In this document: in pieces, positions 36,816 through 46,966 of the stretch
Position numbering within the stretch: the first letter of the stretch is position 1
Layout: each line of letters starts with the position of its first letter
NCBI GenBank assembly: GCA_947495795.1
Contig: CANMAI010000002.1
Span: forward strand, 1-64,000
Length of the DNA stretch: 64,000 bases
Reading direction: 5' to 3'
From: an uncultured Paracoccaceae bacterium
GTDB lineage: Bacteria; Pseudomonadota; Alphaproteobacteria; Rhodobacterales; Rhodobacteraceae
Position numbers and translations under genes: made by a program
Notes under the pieces: model-generated
Told to the model about the DNA's origin: nothing
Database searches by the model: none
The model's input: the letters and a program-made list of their open reading frames with translations, nothing else

Positions 36816-36938
36816 ATGATTGCTTACGTTGCCCGTGCCTTCCAGGACCAGCCTCGTGGCTGGATTGTGGACACTCTTGGCCTTGCAGCGGTATGTGCCA
36901 TGGTTGTTTCTGCTGTTTTTCTCCCCGGCTTGATCTGA
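36816..36938 (+). CDS. Small membrane peptide (40 aa)
   Basis: The peptide begins MIAYVARAFQDQPRGW and has one hydrophobic helix (TLGLAAVCAMVVSAVFLPGL). A strong AAAAGGAG lies at good spacing before ATG 36816, and a strong terminator follows at 37044-37084, so this is an independent short transcript. A candidate -35 TTGACG lies at about 36757. I recall similar short FQDQPRGW-type proteins in Rhodobacteraceae, but no function. It is below normal annotation length limits. Confidence 0.65.
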   Translation: MIAYVARAFQDQPRGWIVDTLGLAAVCAMVVSAVFLPGLI

Positions 36939-37043
36939 GCCTTATCTGATCACTCTTTGCCTGCGGACCTATGTGTTGTGCGCACGGATTTCGTGAAGTT
37001 TGTTACTGCCTGCGACAAACGCTGCATAACGGGAACGCCACTT

Positions 37044-37084
37044 ATCGCCGCACCTTCGGGGGAAGGTTGCGGCGATTTTTTTTT
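37044..37084 (+). terminator. Rho-independent terminator
   Basis: Stem ATCGCCGC/GCGGCGAT continued by CCTTC/GAAGG around a GGGG loop, followed by nine T residues. It ends transcription from the 40-aa peptide gene on the plus strand. Confidence 0.9.
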
Positions 37085-37277
37085 GGCGCGTACATCGCCT
37101 TGAAGGCTGAATTGCATTGAATTTTATTTCGCATCGGCACGAGACTAAAAGCATGTGCGAAAGTGTAGAATTGAGGTTTTTGGCCCTCAGATTGTCTCAT
37201 TTGGCTCTTTGAATGCAACGCGCCCCCAGTTAGAGTATGTCTCTGCGGGGCGGTTTGTTTGGAGGGGTAAATTACCC

Positions 37278-38825
37278 ATGTATGTTAATGATTTTGTGAG
37301 TGACGAGGCCGCGCACGCGGATGATCATAACCATTCCGACGCGGTTTATATTCCTTTACCGGAGGGATACGAGCCTGAAGAGGGTGTTGATGTGGGCGCA
37401 ACGCCCGGTGACCCCCCGATTGATACGTCGGTCGATGGAGCACCCAGTGTCGGGACGCTGGAGGAACTGGCGGCTTTTCTGACAGATGGGTACTGGGAGT
37501 CCAGCGGTGGCGGCCGTCATCTCTTTAACCTCAGCGATACGGGCCTTGCAGCCAATGACGGTGTGCTGCTCTACAATGTCAGCGGTTTTTCAAGGGATGC
37601 TGACGGTTTGAGCGATGCGCGGGCGGACTTGGTTCGGGAAGCGTTCCGACACTATGAGGAACTGCTTGGCATCGACTTTCAGGAAACAACCGCGGATGAC
37701 GTGAACACTGTCGATTTCTTCTTTGGCGACGCCAGCAGCGGCGCGAGCGCACGCTACTACGCCTATACTGGCACAACGACAACGGCTTATACCGAGATCA
37801 ACCTCTCGCCCAGCTTCTATGGCGGTGTTTCCACTGTAGGCAGCGGGATGTACCGCACTGTGATGCACGAGATCGGCCACGCGCTCGGCCTTGGCCATCA
37901 GGGTGCCTATAATGGCTCGGGCGTGACCTATGCGGATGATCGGGCGTTTGACAACGACAGTTGGCAGATTTCCATGATGTCGTATTTTTCGCAGGACGAG
38001 AACCCGACGGTCGATGCTGATTGGGCGCATGTGATCGGGCCGATGGCGGCTGATCTGCTTGCTTTTGATGATCTCTATGGTGTGTATGGGTTTGGCACGG
38101 CAGCGGCTTTTGCGGGCAATACAGTGTGGGGCTTTAACAGCAACATTTCTACCGCCGTTAGCGAGGCTTACGGCAATCTGGTAAGCTATATCCAGAACAA
38201 TACCTTCACACTGATTGATGGTGGCGGGCGCGATACTGTCAACTTTTCGGGCTTTTCTCAGGATCAGTTGATTGATCTGCGTATGTCTGGGCCGAATGAT
38301 ACTGGGCCGACAACATCGAATATCGGCGGAAGCGTTGGCAATATGTCTCTGGCCGTTGGCACTGTGATTGAGCGGGCAATTGGCGGCAGGGGTGATGATT
38401 TTATCTATGGGAACACGGTGGGAAACCATCTTGTTGGTGGCCGTGGCAGCGATCATATCTTTGGCGGTCGCGGGAATGACAGAATGTTTGGCGGTGGTGG
38501 CGAAGATTTTCTACGCGGCGGGAATGGCCGCGATACGATCTATGACGGCTTTGGCGCTGATCGGATTTGGGGCGGAAACGGGGTGGATACATTCGTGATG
38601 TACGCCGACAATCGCCGCGATTTCATCAAGGATTGGGAACTTGGTGAGCAAATCGACATCGTGCTTTGGGGTCTGAGCGATGAGGCGGACCTGAATTTCA
38701 CGCAGGTCAACGATCACCATATTCTGGTGCGTGAGGTCGGTGGTCGGGATTCCATTTCGATCCAGAACACTGATATTGTGCTCAGCATTTCTGATGTGGA
38801 TGACGGGATCTTCATCTTCAGCTGA
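37278..38825 (+). CDS. Serralysin-like M10 metalloprotease with RTX repeats
   Basis: 515 aa. Zinc motif HEIGHALGLGH at 197-207 (HExxHxxGxxH) with Met-turn ISMMSYFSQ near 233, the metzincin/M10 signature. At about 365-440 come RTX calcium-binding nonapeptides (GGRGDDFIYG, GGRGSDHIFGGRGNDRMFGG, GGNGRDTI). The C-terminus is the type I secretion kind (DDGIFIFS). No signal peptide is present, as expected for T1SS export. The N-terminus is acidic and His/Asp-rich. ATG 37278 follows GGAGGGG; a frame open from 37155 is less likely. No ABC/HlyD/TolC set lies beside it, so secretion must use a system elsewhere. It acts outside the cell. Confidence 0.88.
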   Translation: MYVNDFVSDEAAHADDHNHSDAVYIPLPEGYEPEEGVDVGATPGDPPIDTSVDGAPSVGTLEELAAFLTDGYWESSGGGRHLFNLSDTGLAANDGVLLYNVSGFSRDADGLSDARADLVREAFRHYEELLGIDFQETTADDVNTVDFFFGDASSGASARYYAYTGTTTTAYTEINLSPSFYGGVSTVGSGMYRTVMHEIGHALGLGHQGAYNGSGVTYADDRAFDNDSWQISMMSYFSQDENPTVDADWAHVIGPMAADLLAFDDLYGVYGFGTAAAFAGNTVWGFNSNISTAVSEAYGNLVSYIQNNTFTLIDGGGRDTVNFSGFSQDQLIDLRMSGPNDTGPTTSNIGGSVGNMSLAVGTVIERAIGGRGDDFIYGNTVGNHLVGGRGSDHIFGGRGNDRMFGGGGEDFLRGGNGRDTIYDGFGADRIWGGNGVDTFVMYADNRRDFIKDWELGEQIDIVLWGLSDEADLNFTQVNDHHILVREVGGRDSISIQNTDIVLSISDVDDGIFIFS

Positions 38826-38841
38826 TCTTTGGATGAGAGCG

Positions 38842-39288
38842 TTAGCGGGTTCCAGCCTTGGCGCTCTCTATTGCCGCCAGCGTGGCTTCTAGCGTGAGCA
38901 GTATGGACGCGTGGCGGTTCTTATAGTCCTTGGCTGGTTGCAGCACCTCGAAGCCTTCAAAGGGAGCGTCCGGCACAAGGCCATCCGACTTGAGCATAGC
39001 GCGCAGTTGGTCGCGGGCCTTTGCTATATCCGCTTCTGTGCTGCCAATGATGGCTTTCCCTGAAATGGCGGCGGAGGCCTGGCCGAGCGCGCAGGCCTTT
39101 ACGTCCTGGCCATATTCGACGATTTTGCCATCCTTCAAGTTAAGATCCACGGTAACTGTAGATCCGCAGAGCGGCGAGCGCTTCATAGCGGTTGCTTGCG
39201 GTGCGTCCAGCCTTGCCTCATGCGGGATATCAGCCGAGAGCGCGAGGATGCGCTTGGAGTAGAGTTTGATCATATCGCCATCTGGCAT
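38842..39288 (-). CDS. IscU/NifU-like iron-sulfur scaffold protein
   Basis: 148 aa. The NifU_N pattern is visible: SPLCGSTVTVDL (Cys41) and VKACALGQASAAI (second Cys). The third scaffold cysteine, expected near RHASILL, is Ala, and the Asp that follows the first Cys in classical IscU is Ser. This variant is common in alphaproteobacteria beside hisI. It may bind a cluster with other ligands or act as a delivery protein. Convergent with the protease gene; divergent from hisI. Confidence 0.75.
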   Translation of the reverse strand: MPDGDMIKLYSKRILALSADIPHEARLDAPQATAMKRSPLCGSTVTVDLNLKDGKIVEYGQDVKACALGQASAAISGKAIIGSTEADIAKARDQLRAMLKSDGLVPDAPFEGFEVLQPAKDYKNRHASILLTLEATLAAIESAKAGTR

Positions 39289-39366
39289 CGGATTGTCCTT
39301 GCTCTTCCCATCCGCAGGTGGACCTCATAGATAGGCTCAAACTTCCGGTCTGGAAAGGGTAGGGCG

Positions 39367-39726
39367 ATGGTTATGTTTGATCTTGAAACACTGCGATGGA
39401 ATGCTACAGGGCTTGTGCCTGCGATTGCTCAGGACGCAGAAAACGGCGCTGTTCTGATGATGGCCTGGATGAACCGCGAAAGCCTGGCGGCGACGCTGGA
39501 GACGGGAGAAGTGACATATTGGTCCCGTTCCCGCGCGGAATTATGGCGGAAGGGGGCCACCTCGGGCCATCTGCAGACGCTGGTATCGATGGCTATAGAT
39601 TGCGACAGGGACTGTTTGCTGATGCAGGTGCGGCAGGTGGGAGCTGCCTGTCATACCGGGCGACGACACTGTTTTTACACGGAAATCCGCGATGGGGCAG
39701 AGGTGCTGACTGAGGCGCCGCTATAA
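39367..39726 (+). CDS. hisI: Phosphoribosyl-AMP cyclohydrolase
   Basis: 119 aa. The family motifs [38 protein letters not shown], the metal-binding Asp cluster in [12 protein letters not shown] and zinc cysteines in CHTGRRHCF are all present. It opens the purine ring of PR-AMP in histidine synthesis. This is the stand-alone HisI without a HisE domain, as usual in alphaproteobacteria. The end overlaps the convergent gluQRS by six bases. Confidence 0.92.
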   Translation: MVMFDLETLRWNATGLVPAIAQDAENGAVLMMAWMNRESLAATLETGEVTYWSRSRAELWRKGATSGHLQTLVSMAIDCDRDCLLMQVRQVGAACHTGRRHCFYTEIRDGAEVLTEAPL

Positions 39727-40629
39727 ACCTACCATACGTCGAATATCTCTCGGGGTGGCTCCCACTGCACGGTACTTTGATACCGCACGGGCATCATCGC
39801 GTTTGGCGAGGCGCTTGCCTGCCTCATCGCGGATCAGGCGGTGGTGGTGGTAGATGGGTGTCGGCAGCCCGAGCAGATGCTGAAGAAGCACATGAATTTT
39901 TGTCGCCTCCAAGAGATCTTCGCCGCGCGTGACATGGCTGATTTTCTGGAAGGCATCGTCGACAACGACCGAAAGGTGATAGGATGTGCCCATGTCTTTG
40001 CGAGCGATAACGATGTCGCCCACGGTCGAGATAAGCTCCTGCGGTTCGAAGCTGTGTTGACCTGGGATGGCGGGGCCTGTCTCCAAGTAGTGGAGGAGGT
40101 ATGACCCACCTAGAATATGGGTTGTCTGATGCTCCCCCAACAGAAAGCTGGCTTGAGACATGTTGAGCCTGAGTGTGGTATTTTCCGGTAGTTTTTCGAG
40201 GGAGAGCGGATAGCCCTCGGCTTTCTTGGCACATGTACCGGGATATATGCGCCCATCCGGCCCGTGGGTGGGCACACCTTCCTGTGGCGCGGAGGCTGCG
40301 GCCTCTATGTCTCTTCTGGTGCAGGTGCAGGGATAGAGGAGGTCTCGCTCCCAAAGATTTTGCAGAGCTGCCCTGTAGGCCGGGTGCCTTTCGGATTGGC
40401 GAAGAACGGGCTCGGGCCACCAGATACCGAGCCATTCGAGATCCGTGTATATCTGTTCCTCCCATTCCGGCCGGGCGCGTGATTGGTCGATATCCTCGAT
40501 GCGGAGAAGAAAATCGCCGCGTTGCGCCAACGCTCTCTCCCACGCGGTAAGAGCCGAGAAAGCGTGGCCGAGATGAAGGGGGCCGGTGGGCGAGGGTGCG
40601 AAACGTTCGCTATGTTTTGCGGAGAACAT
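39721..40629 (-). CDS. gluQRS: Glutamyl-Q tRNA(Asp) synthetase
   Basis: 302 aa, the size of GluQ-RS and much shorter than GluRS because the anticodon domain is missing. HIGH-like motif [12 protein letters not shown], zinc cysteines in [10 protein letters not shown], and KMSKS-like [10 protein letters not shown]. It attaches glutamate to queuosine in tRNA-Asp. The start overlaps the end of the upstream methyltransferase gene by 20 bp, so they are probably co-transcribed. Confidence 0.9.
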   Translation of the reverse strand: MFSAKHSERFAPSPTGPLHLGHAFSALTAWERALAQRGDFLLRIEDIDQSRARPEWEEQIYTDLEWLGIWWPEPVLRQSERHPAYRAALQNLWERDLLYPCTCTRRDIEAAASAPQEGVPTHGPDGRIYPGTCAKKAEGYPLSLEKLPENTTLRLNMSQASFLLGEHQTTHILGGSYLLHYLETGPAIPGQHSFEPQELISTVGDIVIARKDMGTSYHLSVVVDDAFQKISHVTRGEDLLEATKIHVLLQHLLGLPTPIYHHHRLIRDEAGKRLAKRDDARAVSKYRAVGATPRDIRRMVGL

Positions 40630-41224
40630 AGACGGTCGATTTCAGGCCGATTTTGGGAAGGTGATCACCATGTTCCTTGAATTCGAGCGTGGCGCAGCCT
40701 GCATCGAGATTATCACGCAAGCGCCCCACATAGGTCCAGTCTGCCAGTGCATGATCGTTGAGAGAGAAGACGAGGCGACCACCTTTGGGGAGAATCGCCA
40801 GTATTTCATCCAGTGTTTCGGCTGGAGCATGACCCGGATTGAGGATGCCGATTGCCGCTATGTTGGGATAGGTGCCGGTTGGAAAGGGCAAAGGATCTCT
40901 CAGATCCGTTTGGATGAGATCGCGGTAGATTTCCTTTGCTCGCGCCTGAGCGAGCATCTCGGCAGAAAAATCGGTTCCGTCAAGTTCTGTGAAACCAGCA
41001 GCATGAAGGGCCGCGCCGCTGATACCTGTGCCACAGCCGATGTCAAGGAGCGTGGCTTTGAGGTTCTCGACTAGGCCTGCAAGTGCATTGGCCGCGCGGG
41101 CCGGTGTGGCGTAGCCGTTCTCGGCAACTTCTTTATCGTAACTTGCGGACCAATCATCGTAGAAGGCCCTCGTTTTCTCTGCGTTCTCAAGTTCATAGAC
41201 GCTATCGAGGTAGTTTTTTGTCAT
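40610..41224 (-). CDS. Class I SAM-dependent methyltransferase
   Basis: 204 aa. SAM-binding motif I LLDIGCGTGISGAAL, motif II GTDFSAEMLAQA and a motif III-like LIQTDLRDPLPF. The fold is methyltransferase type 11/25; the substrate is unknown. The gene follows trmFO by 50 bp and overlaps gluQRS; both neighbours act on tRNA, so a tRNA-related or cofactor substrate is possible, but this is only context. Confidence 0.8.
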   Translation of the reverse strand: MTKNYLDSVYELENAEKTRAFYDDWSASYDKEVAENGYATPARAANALAGLVENLKATLLDIGCGTGISGAALHAAGFTELDGTDFSAEMLAQARAKEIYRDLIQTDLRDPLPFPTGTYPNIAAIGILNPGHAPAETLDEILAILPKGGRLVFSLNDHALADWTYVGRLRDNLDAGCATLEFKEHGDHLPKIGLKSTVYVLRKT

Positions 41225-41274
41225 TTTTCCATCCCTTTGCTGAGCTTAACGCCGCCGATGGAATGGGTCCAGCC

Positions 41275-42636
41275 TCAGGCTGCCTTGGCCTTTTCGTCGA
41301 GCCAAGCCGTGAAATCAGCCTTTGCACGATCTGTGTAGGCTTTGTACCGGTCTCTCCGGCCTCTGCGGCCACTCTTTATATCCGGCACTGGTGGGAACAG
41401 TCCGAAATTCACGTTCATCGGCTGGAAGGTCTTGGCCTCAGCGCCGCCGGTGATGTGCGTGATGAGAGCGCCGACAGCCGTTGTGGGTGGTGGAGCCTGA
41501 AGCGTTTGGCCGAGAGCTTCGGCGGCAGCAAGCTTTCCTGCGAGAAGGCCCATTGCCGCACTTTCGACATAGCCTTCCACGCCTGTGATCTGGCCCGCGA
41601 AGCGAATATCGGGCCTGGACTTGAGGCGCATGGACGCATCCAGCAGGCGGGGCGAGTTGATGAATGTGTTGCGGTGAATGCCGCCGAGACGGGCAAATTC
41701 TGCCTCCTCCAGCCCGGGAATGAGGCGAAGCACCTCTCGCTGGGCTCCGTATTTCATTTTCGTCTGGAAGCCTACGATATTGAAGAGGGTGCCGAGCGCG
41801 TTATCGCGACGAAGCTGGACGATGGCGTGGGGTTTCTCTGTTGGATTGTGGGGGTTGGTAAGGCCGACGGGCTTCATAGGACCGAAGCGGAGGGTTTCGC
41901 GGCCCCTTGAAGCCATGACCTCGATAGGAAGGCAGCCCTCGAAATAGGGGGTGCCCTTCTCCCAATCCTTGAATTCGGTTTTGTCCGAGGCGAGCAGTGC
42001 ATCAAGGAAGGCGTTGTACTCGGCCTCTGTCATCGGGCAGTTGAGATAGGCTGTGCGATCCTCTTCCGTCTCGCCCTTATCGTAGCGGGATTGGAACCAT
42101 GCCTTTTGCATGTTCACGCTTTCGATATAGACGATAGGGGCGATCGCATCGAAGAAGGCGAGTGCGTCTTCGCCTGTTTCTCCGAGGATTGCCTTGGTGA
42201 GGGCAGGGGATGTGAGGGGGCCGGTGGCAATGATTGTACTGCCCCAGCGCTCCGGAGGCAGGCCCTCAAGTTCACTGCGTTCGATCGTTATGTTTGGGTG
42301 AGCTGCGAGACGCGCGGTGACCTCGGCAGAGAAGGTATCTCTGTCTACCGCAAGTGCACCTCCTGCGGGCAGGCTGTGCCTGTCTGCAGTATGCATAATG
42401 AGCCCATTGGCCTGTCGCATCTCCCAGTGGAGAAGGCCTACGGCGTTTTGTTCGCTGTCGTCGGAGCGGAAGGAATTTGAACAGACAAGCTCTGCTAGAC
42501 CTTCGGTTTGGTGGGCAAAGGTCTTCTGCGTGGGGCGCATCTCGTGGAGGATAACCGGAAGGCCGGCCTCTGCGATCTGCCACGACGCTTCGGAGCCAGC
42601 CATGCCGCCGCCGATGATATGGATGGGTGTGTTCAT
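41275..42636 (-). CDS. trmFO: Methylenetetrahydrofolate-tRNA-(uracil-5) methyltransferase
   Basis: 453 aa. FAD motif [18 protein letters not shown], the catalytic Cys in [21 protein letters not shown] and C-terminal FAD-binding [16 protein letters not shown]. It makes ribothymidine at U54 in the T loop of tRNA using folate and FADH2, instead of the SAM-dependent TrmA. Normal length. It is first in a run with the methyltransferase and gluQRS, all co-directional. Confidence 0.94.
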   Translation of the reverse strand: MNTPIHIIGGGMAGSEASWQIAEAGLPVILHEMRPTQKTFAHQTEGLAELVCSNSFRSDDSEQNAVGLLHWEMRQANGLIMHTADRHSLPAGGALAVDRDTFSAEVTARLAAHPNITIERSELEGLPPERWGSTIIATGPLTSPALTKAILGETGEDALAFFDAIAPIVYIESVNMQKAWFQSRYDKGETEEDRTAYLNCPMTEAEYNAFLDALLASDKTEFKDWEKGTPYFEGCLPIEVMASRGRETLRFGPMKPVGLTNPHNPTEKPHAIVQLRRDNALGTLFNIVGFQTKMKYGAQREVLRLIPGLEEAEFARLGGIHRNTFINSPRLLDASMRLKSRPDIRFAGQITGVEGYVESAAMGLLAGKLAAAEALGQTLQAPPPTTAVGALITHITGGAEAKTFQPMNVNFGLFPPVPDIKSGRRGRRDRYKAYTDRAKADFTAWLDEKAKAA

Positions 42637-42749
42637 GCGGGCGGTTTAGAGGTTTTGCCCCGCAAAGAAAAGACGCATCAGCATGGCCTGGCCGCCCCGA
42701 GTTCGGGGGCTTCGCCCTTCACCGGCCCGCCCGCCATCCTGATGCTGTG

Positions 42750-43100
42750 TCAGAGAAGGGCCATGCGTTCGGCGCGCTCAGGGTCCGGAAAAGGCCGGTA
42801 GAGCGATGTATCCACGGTTCCGACCATCTGGTGAACAGTCGTGTAAAGGCGTTCGACCTGCTCATCACCGGTGCCGGTGAAGCGGAAGGCCTGATCAAGC
42901 TGTGCAAGATCTTTTACTTCGATTTGCAGCAGGAAATCGCGTGCAATGGGCGCACCGAAGCCAAGCTTTCTGCGGCAGAGGTGCCAGGATTGGATAACGC
43001 CATTCGCCTGAAGGTGGGACATCCAGACATCCAAGGCGGCGGCGAAAGCGACGGCTTTTGCATCATCTTTTAGGTCGATTGCACAGTGATAGTGGTTCAT
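42750..43100 (-). CDS. DUF6614-like protein
   Basis: 116 aa, cytoplasmic, no membrane segment. Conserved-looking blocks are MNHYHCAIDLKDDAKAVAFA, WMSHLQANGVIQSWHLCRRK and RDFLLQIEVKDLAQLDQAF. It looks like a small ferredoxin-like alpha/beta protein, and I believe it belongs to DUF6614. The role is unknown. It lies between gyrA and trmFO on the same strand with no close coupling. Confidence 0.6.
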   Translation of the reverse strand: MNHYHCAIDLKDDAKAVAFAAALDVWMSHLQANGVIQSWHLCRRKLGFGAPIARDFLLQIEVKDLAQLDQAFRFTGTGDEQVERLYTTVHQMVGTVDTSLYRPFPDPERAERMALL

Positions 43101-43293
43101 GGCTCACCTCTAATTGTGGGCATAGCCCTACTGGCCAATGGTTAGCGATTTCTTATGGATGTCCGTTTGTTTCGATCCGGGCATCTCTCCAAGGTCGCGT
43201 AAATTCTGACCGAGTGGATGAAAGCCTCACCATTAGAGCGTTGGAAATGCTGCAAGCGGCACAAGCGGACTTCCGTTTATGGAAACCGCTGAA

Positions 43294-46020
43294 CTACTCT
43301 TCTGCTGTTTCGTTTTCTCCGGAGGTTTCTGCAATCCATGCCACCGAGACGACTTCTTCGCCCTTCGCCGTGTTGAATACACGAACGCCGCCAGCGCCAC
43401 GCGAGCGGAAGGAAATGCCGTTTACCGGGCAGCGTATGGATTGACCGGTGGATGTGACGAGCATGATCTGATCGTCAAGATCAACAGGGAAGCTGGCGAC
43501 GAGCGGGCCGCCCCGCATGGCTTTATCCATCGCTGCAACGCCCTGGCCCCCGCGCCCGCGTACGGGATAACCGTGGGACGATGAGAGTTTGCCTGAGCCC
43601 TGCGAACTGATTGTGAGGATCAGGTCTTCAGCTGCTGACATTTCCGCGTAGCGTTCCTGGGAGAGGGCGACATCGGCGACCGCCTCTTCATCGTCATCAC
43701 TGCCTTCATCTTCGCTACCGGCGACTGCGCGGCGCATTTTGAGATAGGCTGCACGTTCCTCAGAGGTCGCATCGAAATGGCGGATGACGGCCATTGAGAC
43801 GACCTTGTCGCCACTGGCGAGGCGGATGCCGCGCACGCCGGTGCTGTCTCGCCCCTTGAAGACGCGGACGGCCGTTGTTTGGAAACGAATGGCTTTGCCG
43901 AGCGCGGTGACGAGCATCACATCATCATCTTCTGAACAAATACGCGCGTTGATGAGGGACGTGCCTTCCGGCAGTTTCATTGCGATTTTGCCGTTGGATT
44001 TCACATTGGTGAAATCGGAAAGGGCGTTTCGGCGTATTTCGCCTTCGGATGTGGCAAAGACGATTTGCAGTTCGCTCCATTCGTTCTCATCGCGGTCCAC
44101 CGGCATTATGGCAGCAATTGTAGTGCCTTGCGGGATCGGCAGGATGTTGATGATGGCCTTACCGCGGGCGTTGCGCCCGCCTTGGGGCAGGCGCCATGTT
44201 TTGAGTTTGTAGACCATGCCGTCTGTCGTGAAGAACAGAAGCGGTGTGTGCGTGTTGGCAACGAATAGGGTGGTGACGAAATCTTCGTCTTTCGTGGCCA
44301 TGCCTTGTGTGCCCTTGCCGCCTCGTTTTTGTTCGCGATATTCGGTGAGGGGTGTACGTTTGATGTAGCCGGAATTGGAGACTGTGACGACCATATCGGC
44401 GCGCTCGATCAGGTCTTCATCTTCCATATCGCCCGCGTGTTCGAGAATTTCCGTGCGGCGTGGCACTGCAAATTTCTCTTTTACTTCAGAGAGTTCGGCG
44501 GAAATGATCGCCATGATCCGTTCGCGGGAGCGGAGGATATCGAGATAATCGTTGATCTTGGCGGCAAGTTCCTCGAGTTCGTCCGTCACTTCTTTGACGC
44601 CGATTTGTGTTAGACGCTGGAGGCGCAATTCGAGGATCGCGCGGGCCTGTGTTTCGGACAGGAAATAGGTGCCGTCATCGTTCATTTTGTGGGACGGGTC
44701 GTCAATCAACTGTATATAGGGTGCGATGGCTTCGGCGGGCCAGCGGCGGGTCATCAGCTTATCGCGGGCCTCGGCTGCATCGGCGGAGGCGCGGATGGTG
44801 GCGACGACTTCATCGACGTTTTCCACAGCGACGGCCAGGCCACAGAGTATGTGGCTGCGTTCGCGGGCCTTGAGAAGTTCATGCGCCGTGCGGCGGGCGA
44901 CGACTTCTTCTCGGAAGGCAACAAACGAGGTGAGAAAGCTGCGGAGTGTGAGCTGTTCAGGGCGGCCACCGTTTAGCGCTAACATGTTGCACCCAAAGGA
45001 TGTTTGGAGCGGTGTAAAGCGGAAAAGCTGGTTCAGGACGACCTCTGCTGTTGCGTCTCTTTTCAGCTCGACAACGACGCGGACGCCGAAACGGTCGGAC
45101 TCGTCTTGCACGTGGGCGATGCCTTCGATCTTCTTATCGCGTGCAAGTTCTGCGATGCGTTCTATCAGGGTGGATTTGTTGACCTGATAAGGGATTTCAT
45201 GCGCGATGATGGCGTATCGGTCCTTGCGGATCTCCTCTACGGAAGTCTTGGCGCGGATGATTACAGAGCCGCGGCCCTCAAGATATGCCTTGCGGGCACC
45301 CGTGCGCCCCAAGATCTCGCCGCCTGTTGGGAAATCTGGGGCCGGAACGTATTCCATCAGCACTTCAGATGAGAGGTCTGGTTCTTCGATCAGGGCTTGT
45401 GTGGCATCAATTACCTCGCCGAGATTGTGGGGCGGAATGTTGGTTGCCATACCGACGGCGATACCGCCTGCGCCATTGACGAGCATGTTCGGAAAACGAG
45501 CGGGGAGGACGACCGGTTCCTGGTCCTTTCCGTCATAATTGTCTTGAAAATCAACGGTATCCTTGTCGATATCGGCGAGGATGAAATCCGCCGGTTTGTC
45601 CATCCGTACCTCGGTGTACCGCATGGCTGCGGGTGCGTCTCCGTCCATGGAGCCGAAGTTGCCTTGGCCGTCGAGGAGGGGAAGGGACATGGAGAAATCC
45701 TGGGCCATGCGGACGAGGGCATCGTAGATGGCGCTATCTCCGTGGGGGTGGTACTTGCCCATCACGTCACCCACGGGCCTTGCGGACTTGCGGTAGGGCT
45801 TGTCGGCGGTGTTACCCGTCTCCGACATCGCATATAAAATCCTTCTGTGGACAGGCTTTAGCCCATCCCGCAGATCCGGTATCGCCCGTGAGATGATGAC
45901 GGACATCGCATAGTCGAGGAACGAGGTTTCCATCTCTTCTTCGATGGAAATCGTTGGTCCGTCATAGACTGGTTTTGCGGGAACGTCGTCTGACTCTGGC
46001 GGGATTTGGTCGTCACTCAC
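43294..46020 (-). CDS. gyrA: DNA gyrase subunit A
   Basis: 908 aa. The active-site tyrosine is Tyr135 in [10 protein letters not shown]. The quinolone-resistance region reads [10 protein letters not shown] with Ser96 and Asp100 (E. coli 83 and 87), the sensitive form. The GyrA-box is QKRGGKG in the C-terminal pinwheel. An acidic Ser/Asp/Glu insert ([13 protein letters not shown]) lies at about 840. The start is GTG 46020. With GyrB it introduces negative supercoils. Three phased repeats lie about 130-165 bp upstream. Confidence 0.96.
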   Translation of the reverse strand: MSDDQIPPESDDVPAKPVYDGPTISIEEEMETSFLDYAMSVIISRAIPDLRDGLKPVHRRILYAMSETGNTADKPYRKSARPVGDVMGKYHPHGDSAIYDALVRMAQDFSMSLPLLDGQGNFGSMDGDAPAAMRYTEVRMDKPADFILADIDKDTVDFQDNYDGKDQEPVVLPARFPNMLVNGAGGIAVGMATNIPPHNLGEVIDATQALIEEPDLSSEVLMEYVPAPDFPTGGEILGRTGARKAYLEGRGSVIIRAKTSVEEIRKDRYAIIAHEIPYQVNKSTLIERIAELARDKKIEGIAHVQDESDRFGVRVVVELKRDATAEVVLNQLFRFTPLQTSFGCNMLALNGGRPEQLTLRSFLTSFVAFREEVVARRTAHELLKARERSHILCGLAVAVENVDEVVATIRASADAAEARDKLMTRRWPAEAIAPYIQLIDDPSHKMNDDGTYFLSETQARAILELRLQRLTQIGVKEVTDELEELAAKINDYLDILRSRERIMAIISAELSEVKEKFAVPRRTEILEHAGDMEDEDLIERADMVVTVSNSGYIKRTPLTEYREQKRGGKGTQGMATKDEDFVTTLFVANTHTPLLFFTTDGMVYKLKTWRLPQGGRNARGKAIINILPIPQGTTIAAIMPVDRDENEWSELQIVFATSEGEIRRNALSDFTNVKSNGKIAMKLPEGTSLINARICSEDDDVMLVTALGKAIRFQTTAVRVFKGRDSTGVRGIRLASGDKVVSMAVIRHFDATSEERAAYLKMRRAVAGSEDEGSDDDEEAVADVALSQERYAEMSAAEDLILTISSQGSGKLSSSHGYPVRGRGGQGVAAMDKAMRGGPLVASFPVDLDDQIMLVTSTGQSIRCPVNGISFRSRGAGGVRVFNTAKGEEVVSVAWIAETSGENETAEE

Positions 46021-46152
46021 GGATGCACTGCCTTGCCCTTCAGGGCTGCTATATTTTGTTGGGCTGACTATAGCCGACCGCGATATGAGGGAAAAGGTCT
46101 TTCTGAAGTGACAGATTCAGGCCCAAAGGCGGGCCGCATGCTGCGAAAGCTG

Positions 46153-46183
46153 GGTTTGGTACGGGTTTGGTACCGGTTTGGTA
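46153..46183. repeat. Three 11-bp-phased GGTTTGGTA repeats upstream of gyrA
   Basis: GGTTTGGTA occurs at 46153, 46164 and 46175, exactly 11 bp apart, one turn of the helix. The rest of 46021-46360 holds no gene. The spacing suggests repeated protein contacts on one DNA face, possibly in gyrA control. Confidence 0.6.
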
Positions 46184-46360
46184 AGGGTAGCTGATCGGCT
46201 AACTGTTTTGCTGACCAACGCGTCTTTTCGGGCATCTTCTACTGTGCTGGGCGCAATGCGGTCGCCGGCGCTCATGATTGATACTCGTGTGCGCTTTGAA
46301 GACGGTTCGGGGTGGGATCATCCGCGACGTGCTGATGATCCCTGTGTTAGGGGGGACGCG

Positions 46361-46966
46361 TCACATTACTTTCATACCGCCACGGATAGCCTTTTGCTCG
46401 TATGTTGAGTAATGGCGCAACTGATGTTGTGCAAACGGCCCGTCACCGTATTCAAGCTCCAGCCATGTAAGCCAATCACCGAACTGGCCCTTATTCATCT
46501 TGTACTCCCCAAAATTTGGCTCAAGCACGTAAATGTGGCCGCCCCATTTCTTGCCTGAGCGATAGATACCAATCGAATGGCCGCTGCCATCGGCCCACCA
46601 GAAACTGTGGATGAAGCTGGTCCTGTGCTCTGCGCGAATGTTGGCGTGGACCTGCGCCTTGTTGCCTAGGTTCTCCAATTTATCGACCTGAAGACCGAGC
46701 ATCTTCGCGATGCCTTCATCTGCACGGTCGCCCCCCTCGTTGTCCCAGCGATCCCCAAAGCTCTTGTAGAGTATCCGAACTTCCTGTGCGTAGCGCTTAA
46801 GCTGATCAATCCGGTCGCCCGTGCCCTTGGACTTGTCGGTTGCGATCAGCGACGCCCATTTCAGAGCGAAGAGATGGCAGACACCGGAGGTTGCAGAAGG
46901 ACAGCCCACGACATGGAGATAATCATCCTGATTGAAGCCTTGCTGGCGGTATGTATCTTCGTTCAT
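46361..46966 (-). CDS. YopT/C58-like cysteine protease domain protein
   Basis: 201 aa. The order and spacing suit the YopT-type (C58) papain-like fold: Cys30 in SATSGVCHLFALKWASL, His130 in DGSGHSIGIYRS and the third position in YVLEPNFGEYKM, where YopT has Asp-Pro-Asn and this protein has Glu-Pro-Asn. The start is ATG 46966, with AAGGA before it; the upstream open frame to 47182 is not convincing. It lacks a signal peptide and transmembrane helix. Such domains occur in effectors and in uncharacterised bacterial proteins. Function unknown; it may cleave or bind a host or competitor protein, or act in the cell. Confidence 0.6.
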   Translation of the reverse strand: MNEDTYRQQGFNQDDYLHVVGCPSATSGVCHLFALKWASLIATDKSKGTGDRIDQLKRYAQEVRILYKSFGDRWDNEGGDRADEGIAKMLGLQVDKLENLGNKAQVHANIRAEHRTSFIHSFWWADGSGHSIGIYRSGKKWGGHIYVLEPNFGEYKMNKGQFGDWLTWLELEYGDGPFAQHQLRHYSTYEQKAIRGGMKVM

